Below, in pieces: positions 11,610-14,684 of a stretch of 14,684 nucleotides of DNA (its first letter is position 1; the number at the start of each line of letters is the position of its first letter). The translations under genes were made by a program, and so were the position numbers. Origin of the DNA: JBFMAE01 sp040756085 (GTDB lineage Bacteria; Desulfobacterota; BSN033; UBA1163); contig JBFMAE010000010.1 in NCBI GenBank assembly GCA_040756085.1, positions 1 to 14,684 of the forward strand. The letters are read 5' to 3'. Under the pieces are notes generated by a model. The model made no database searches and was not told the DNA's origin. It worked only from the letters and a program-made list of their open reading frames with translations.

Positions 11610-12547
11610 TTATCTGTGCGAAAGATACCAATTGATCGTCTCCCGCAGACCTTCCTCAAAAGGAGTTCGGGCTCGGAAACCAAACTCTTGCTCTGCCCGG
11701 CTGATATTCAGTTTACGTCTTGGTTGGCCGTTTGGTTTCGTCGTGTCCCATTTTACTTTTCCTTCAAAGCCGGTCAGCCGAGCAATCGTTTCTAAAAGTC
11801 CCCTTATCGTAATTTCGAATGCGCTGCCAAGGTTTACTGGTTCGCCTTTGCTATAGCGTTCCGCCGCCAAGACAATTCCATCCGCAGCATCCTTCACATA
11901 TAGAAACTCCCTCGTCGGTGAACCATCCCCCCAGGCGACGATTTCTTTATCCCCCCGTTTCTTGGCTTCGATGCATTTCCGAATTAACGCTGGAATCACG
12001 TGGGAAGATTCCAAGTCGAAATTGTCTCGTGGGCCATAAAGATTTAACGGTAAAAGGTAGATCGCATTAAATCCATACTGCTGTCTATAGGCTTTTCCCT
12101 GAACCAAGAGCATTTTTTTTTTGCGAGTCCATAAGGCGCGTTGGTCTCTTCGGGATAACCATCCCATAAATGTTCTTCTTTAAAAGGAACCGGAGTAAAT
12201 TTAGGATAGGCACAGACGGTTCCAACGGCTACAAATTTCTCAAGGCCAACTTGCCTCCCTACTTCCATCATCTGAACACCCATCATTAAATTATCATAGA
12301 AAAACTTCCCTGGATTGACTCGGTTGGCTCCAATTCCTCCAACACAGGCAGCCAAATGAATCACAATATCAGGCTTAGCATCTCGATAGACTCTTTTTAC
12401 AGCTTCCATTTCCACCAAGTCGTATTCCTTACTTCTTGGAACGAAAATATCCTTACATCCCCGCTCTCGGAGTTTCTCCACGACGAAGGAACCGAGGAAC
12501 CCGGCGCCACCGGTTACTAAAACGCGTTTGTTGGACCAAAAAGACAT
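11610..12547 (-). pseudogene. fcl: GDP-L-fucose synthase split by a frameshift at an A10 run
   Basis: The enzyme reduces and epimerises GDP-4-keto-6-deoxymannose to GDP-L-fucose with NADPH. From ATG 12547: VLVTGGAGFLGSFVVEKL (Rossmann GxxGxxG), HLAACVGGIGANRVNPG, VAVGTVCAYPKFTPVPFKEE and NAPYGLAKKK (Y139, K143 catalytic pair). The frame then breaks at ten A residues (12113-12122) and resumes as MLLVQGKAYRQQYGFNAIYL, LPLNLYGPRDNFDLESSHVI, WGDGSPTREFLYVKDAA, PVNLGS and NISRAEQEFGFRARTPFEEG. One extra A restores a protein of about 312 residues, the family length, with every motif present. So it is either a fresh frameshift, an assembly error, or a gene relying on polymerase slippage. It follows gmd in pathway and strand. 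Confidence 0.85.
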
Positions 12548-12556
12548 TGGATATTA

Positions 12557-12660
12557 AAGGTCAAGGTTTAGGTTAAGGCAACTAAAGGATTTGCATAGCG
12601 CAGATAGTTTCTCTGATTTCTTTAGTCTATTTGGTTTATTTGGTTTATCGGGTTTATTAT
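12557..12660. repeat. AAGGTTTAGG and TATTTGGTTT tracts upstream of fcl
   Basis: First AAGGTCAAGGTTTAGGTTAA (12557-12576), related to words in and after gmd. Then CTATTTGGTTTATTTGGTTT (12628-12647), the same motif as at 3482-3541. No promoter is recognised. Confidence 0.5.
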
Positions 12661-12689
12661 GCCTCTGAGTTAAACATGTCGTTACCTTA

Positions 12690-12953
12690 TTATCGGCGAT
12701 ATGCGTCTTTGCGATGGCGGACATGATAAATTGTGACTACTTTGGTTTCTGGATCAAACTCATAAATCACACGGTAGTCACCTGTGCGGATACGATATTG
12801 ATGTTGCGCTCCGTGAAGCTTTCTGTATCCCTGGGGTAACGGATTTTCCTCAAGCAATGCCACCAACTGAATAATTTGACGAATGTTCGAGGGATCAAGT
12901 TTCCGTAATTCCTTTTCCGCTGACCCTTTCCACTCAATCTTATAAGAGCCCAT
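12690..12953 (-). CDS. RelE-family toxin
   Basis: 87 residues from ATG 12953. MGSYKIEWKGSAEKELRKLD gives strand 1 and helix 1 of RelE. GYRKLHGAQHQYRIRTGDYR then VIYEFDPETKVVTIYHVRHR is the classical sheet: KLxG, YRIRxGDYRVIYE and VRHRKDAYR. The Arg residues in YRIRTGDYR and HVRHRKDAYRR correspond to the RelE residues that hold and cut mRNA in the ribosomal A site. It overlaps the antitoxin 3' end by 14 bases on the same strand. The module sits between gmd and fcl, two genes normally next to each other, and so interrupts the sugar pathway genes. It appears intact. Confidence 0.9.
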   Translation of the reverse strand: MGSYKIEWKGSAEKELRKLDPSNIRQIIQLVALLEENPLPQGYRKLHGAQHQYRIRTGDYRVIYEFDPETKVVTIYHVRHRKDAYRR

Positions 12954-13131
12954 CTTTTATTAATTTCTTCCTCAATTCATCAAGAGACACGGTGGGCTCT
13001 TCTCGCCGCTCTGCAATGATAGCCAGGTCGTGCAAGTCCTCCATGAGTTCTTCGTATTCTTCTATCGGTACTATAACTGCAGTACGGTCTCCTTTTTCGT
13101 CAACTACATATTGAACATCTTCGGTGGTCAT
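12940..13131 (-). CDS. Phd/YefM-family antitoxin
   Basis: The preferred start is ATG 13131 (63 residues), as GGAGAAAGA lies seven bases or less before it; a GTG at 13194 would add 21 charged residues unlike the family. The sequence MTTEDVQYVVDEKGDRTAVI then VPIEEYEELMEDLHDLAIIA matches the Phd/YefM pattern (xGxxxAVxIPxxxYxxLxExLxDL), and the acidic tail REEPTVSLDELRKKL is the toxin-binding segment. Compared with a full Phd (about 80 residues) the N-terminal DNA-binding part is short. It is the first gene of a coupled pair with the RelE toxin. TATAAT-like hexamers lie upstream near 13235-13245 and 13275-13285, but no clear -35 was found. Confidence 0.8.
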   Translation of the reverse strand: MTTEDVQYVVDEKGDRTAVIVPIEEYEELMEDLHDLAIIAERREEPTVSLDELRKKLIKDGLL

Positions 13132-13332
13132 TTCTTTCTCCTGGATATCGTCTGAGCTTCTTTGCTCAGCCTTCTTGTAGACTGCTCTCTTCACTTTACT
13201 ACTTGCTTTCTTCTTTTTCTAAAAAGGAGCTTGCATATGAATTATAACACAAACAGCATGACAGAATCTTTTAAATTATAACATTTTTCGAGGAGTAGGA
13301 ATAGCCTAATGTATCGTCTCCTGAACCTTAAC

Positions 13333-14454
13333 CTAAACCTTATCCTGCTTGTTGTTGGATAACTTCCTTATAACGTCCTGACACTGTTTCATTTCTTCTA
13401 AGTTTTTTATATCTTAATCGACCATAAGTCTGACTATTTCATTAAATTTTACTCTGGGTTCCCAACCCAATTTTTTTTTAGCCTTAGAGGCATCGCCTTG
13501 TAAAAATTCTACTTCGAGGGGTCTGAAATAGCGGGGATCAATCTCAACCAGAACGTCTCCGACGTTCAAGGTTGAGGCTAAGGTTGAGGATAAGGAACAA
13601 ACAATGCCTTTTTCTTCAAGACCACTGCCCTTCCATTCTATTTCGACGCCAGCATGGTTAAAAGCAAGGTTGACAAATTCTTTGACCGAATGAGTTTCCC
13701 CGGTGGCAATGACATAATCATCAGGATTATCCTGCTGTAACATTAGCTACATGGCTTCTACAAAATCCGGGGCATAACCCCAATCTCTTTTTGCTTCAAG
13801 ATTACCCAAATATAATTTATCTTGTAAACCAATCTTGATTCTCGCTAATGCCTTGGTGATTTTCCGAGTGACAAAGGTCTCCCCTCTTCTTGGAGATTCG
13901 TGATTGAAAAGAATACCATTTACCGCAAACATTCCATAGCCATCCCTGTAATTTCTAACCATCCAGTATGCATAGACCTTAGCAGCACTATATGGACTTC
14001 GGGGTCTAAACGGTGTTTCTTCGTTTTGAGGTGATGGCGCATCTCCAAACATCTCGCTACTTGAAGCCTGATAAAATCTCGTTTTAATCCCGCTTCTCCT
14101 TATTGCTTCTAACAATCGCGTAGTTCCTATGCCCGTCACATCACCAGTAAATTCCGGCATATCGAAGCTCACTCGGACATGACTCTGGGCGGCTAAATGA
14201 TAGATTTCATCAGGTTGGATATTGTAGATCAGATTAGTTAATTGCCCTGAGTCGGTTATATCCCCATAATGGAGAAAAAGCTTCGCCTTTGGATCGTGGG
14301 GGTCCACATAAATATGGTCTATTCTCTCCGTATTAAATGTGCTCGATCTTCGAATCAGGCCATGAACCTCATAAGCCTTTGATAAAAGCAATTCAGCTAA
14401 TAAATACGAACCATCTTGCCCTGTTATCCCCGTGATTAAGGCTTTCTTACTCAC
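13333..14454 (-). pseudogene. gmd: GDP-mannose 4,6-dehydratase with two in-frame stops
   Basis: The enzyme makes GDP-4-keto-6-deoxy-D-mannose, the substrate of fcl. GTG 14454 is the start (SD AGGGGG). The N-terminal 235 residues are well kept: LITGITGQDGSYLLAELLLS, RRSSTFNTERIDHIY, LAAQSHVRVSFDMPEFTGD, QASSSEMFG, SPYSAAKVYAYW (Y155, K159) and NHESPRRGETFVTRKI. DWGYAPDFVEAM is then followed by TAG (13744-13746) where Trp is universal, and the frame continues LMLQQDNPDDYVIATGETHS. The C-terminal block RYFRPLEVEFLQGDASKAKK is intact. A second stop, TAA (13414-13416), replaces Ala seen in the 4727-4964 copy, after which DIKNLEEMKQCQDVIRKLSN runs to TAG 13333. CSLSSTLASTLNV is a repeat-derived insertion. 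Confidence 0.88.
13565..13598 (-). repeat. AAGGTTGAGG repeat inside gmd
   Basis: Two 12-base units, AAGGTTGAGGCT and AAGGTTGAGGAT, then AAGG. They read in frame on the gmd strand as LSSTLASTL. Related words flank other EPS genes at 4951-4968, 12557-12582 and 13321-13347. Confidence 0.65.
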
Positions 14455-14684
14455 TTTGCCCCCTATGCTGCCCTCTTCGAAAGAACTGAGGGATTTTAAT
14501 GATGTGCTTTAAAAAATGATATAAGGGCCTCCGTCTAAACCATTTACCTTCCATGCCTTATAATCCTCTGAACTTTTTATAAACATATTCCTCAAACTCC
14601 TATTACTTGCCCCGCCGAGCCTCATCTTTATTAAAACTTCAGGGATGTAATAGGTCGATATCCTGTGTTTTTCGAGAAATCTGA
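14447..14684 (-). pseudogene. GT2 glycosyltransferase, C-terminal part, frameshifted and cut by window edge
   Basis: Minus-strand translation from the edge: RFLEKHRISTYYIPEVLIKM, RLGGASNRSLRNMFIKSSED, YKAWKVNGLDGGPYIIF, then TAA (14509-14511). This is the C-terminus of WcaA-like family 2 glycosyltransferases, where IPExLVxMRxGGxSNxSLxN is typical and a segment xxFLKPLRKIPQFF should follow. That segment is present in another frame (LKHIIKIPQFFRRG), so one T appears lost from the T6 run at 14511-14516. If restored, the gene ends at TAA 14447-14449 and overlaps the gmd start by eight bases, a normal operon junction. The catalytic N-terminal domain lies beyond the window. Confidence 0.7.

Noticed and set aside
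13333..14454. Stop-codon reassignment explaining the gmd stops
   Set aside because: The stops are TAG for Trp, TAA for Ala and TAA for Glu, which no single code change explains, and all other genes use normal stops.

Overview
The window looks like an accessory region of an uncultured Gram-negative bacterium. Moderate GC, AT-rich spacers, exopolysaccharide (EPS) or O-antigen genes, AbiE, HEPN/MNT, PIN and AbrB modules and abundant short interspersed repeats recall Nitrospirota- or Desulfobacterota-like metagenome genomes. That placement is an impression: no rRNA or housekeeping gene is present to fix it.

Three layers are interleaved. (1) A dense set of toxin-antitoxin-like modules: AbrB/RelE (1-438), a DUF6932-like nucleotidyltransferase pair (1143-1789), HEPN/MNT (2282-3005), a PIN protein with a small unknown partner (3998-4634), VapB/VapC (5265-5917), AbiEii/AbiEi (6853-8293, toxin gene first), a single-chain MNT-HEPN protein (10682-11413) and Phd/RelE (12690-13131). 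(2) A decaying sugar-nucleotide and EPS locus, all on the minus strand. At the right end are a GT2 glycosyltransferase C-terminus, gmd with two in-frame stops, and fcl split at an A10 run. Scattered through the left two thirds are fragments of a second gmd, a carbamoyltransferase, a Zn-dependent dehydrogenase/oxidoreductase (two non-overlapping pieces) and a GT4 glycosyltransferase. GT2-gmd-fcl would have supplied and used GDP-L-fucose. (3) Mobile and repeat DNA: a DruA-like (DUF4338) gene overlapping a broken IS4-type transposase (8487-10615), a MITE-like hairpin (4972-5075), ten copies of a 19-bp palindrome of the form TGACTGAAwwaTTCAGTCA, and a GAACCGTCCCC box with A/T-rich flanks.

The most unusual feature is the repeat system. 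Palindrome, a linker module and the GTCCCC box form a composite element of roughly 125-400 bp, present at 538-663, 3590-3987 and 6206-6376, with a partial copy at 5105-5179. The palindrome is kept even where both arms changed together (TGACTAAA...TTTAGTCA). The box side cuts into at least two genes, a GT4 fragment and a four-helix-bundle gene, and gives both the same short tail EKRGRFYF followed by a stop. Palindromes lie between successive toxin-antitoxin modules on the left, so the region reads like an array of stability cassettes accumulated in a dying EPS locus.

Several frameshifts sit in homopolymers (A10 in fcl, T6 in the GT2 gene, A7 in the GT4 fragment, C4 in the transposase). Assembly error is therefore a live alternative to real decay for those. 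The in-frame stops in the two gmd copies are substitutions and are not explained that way.
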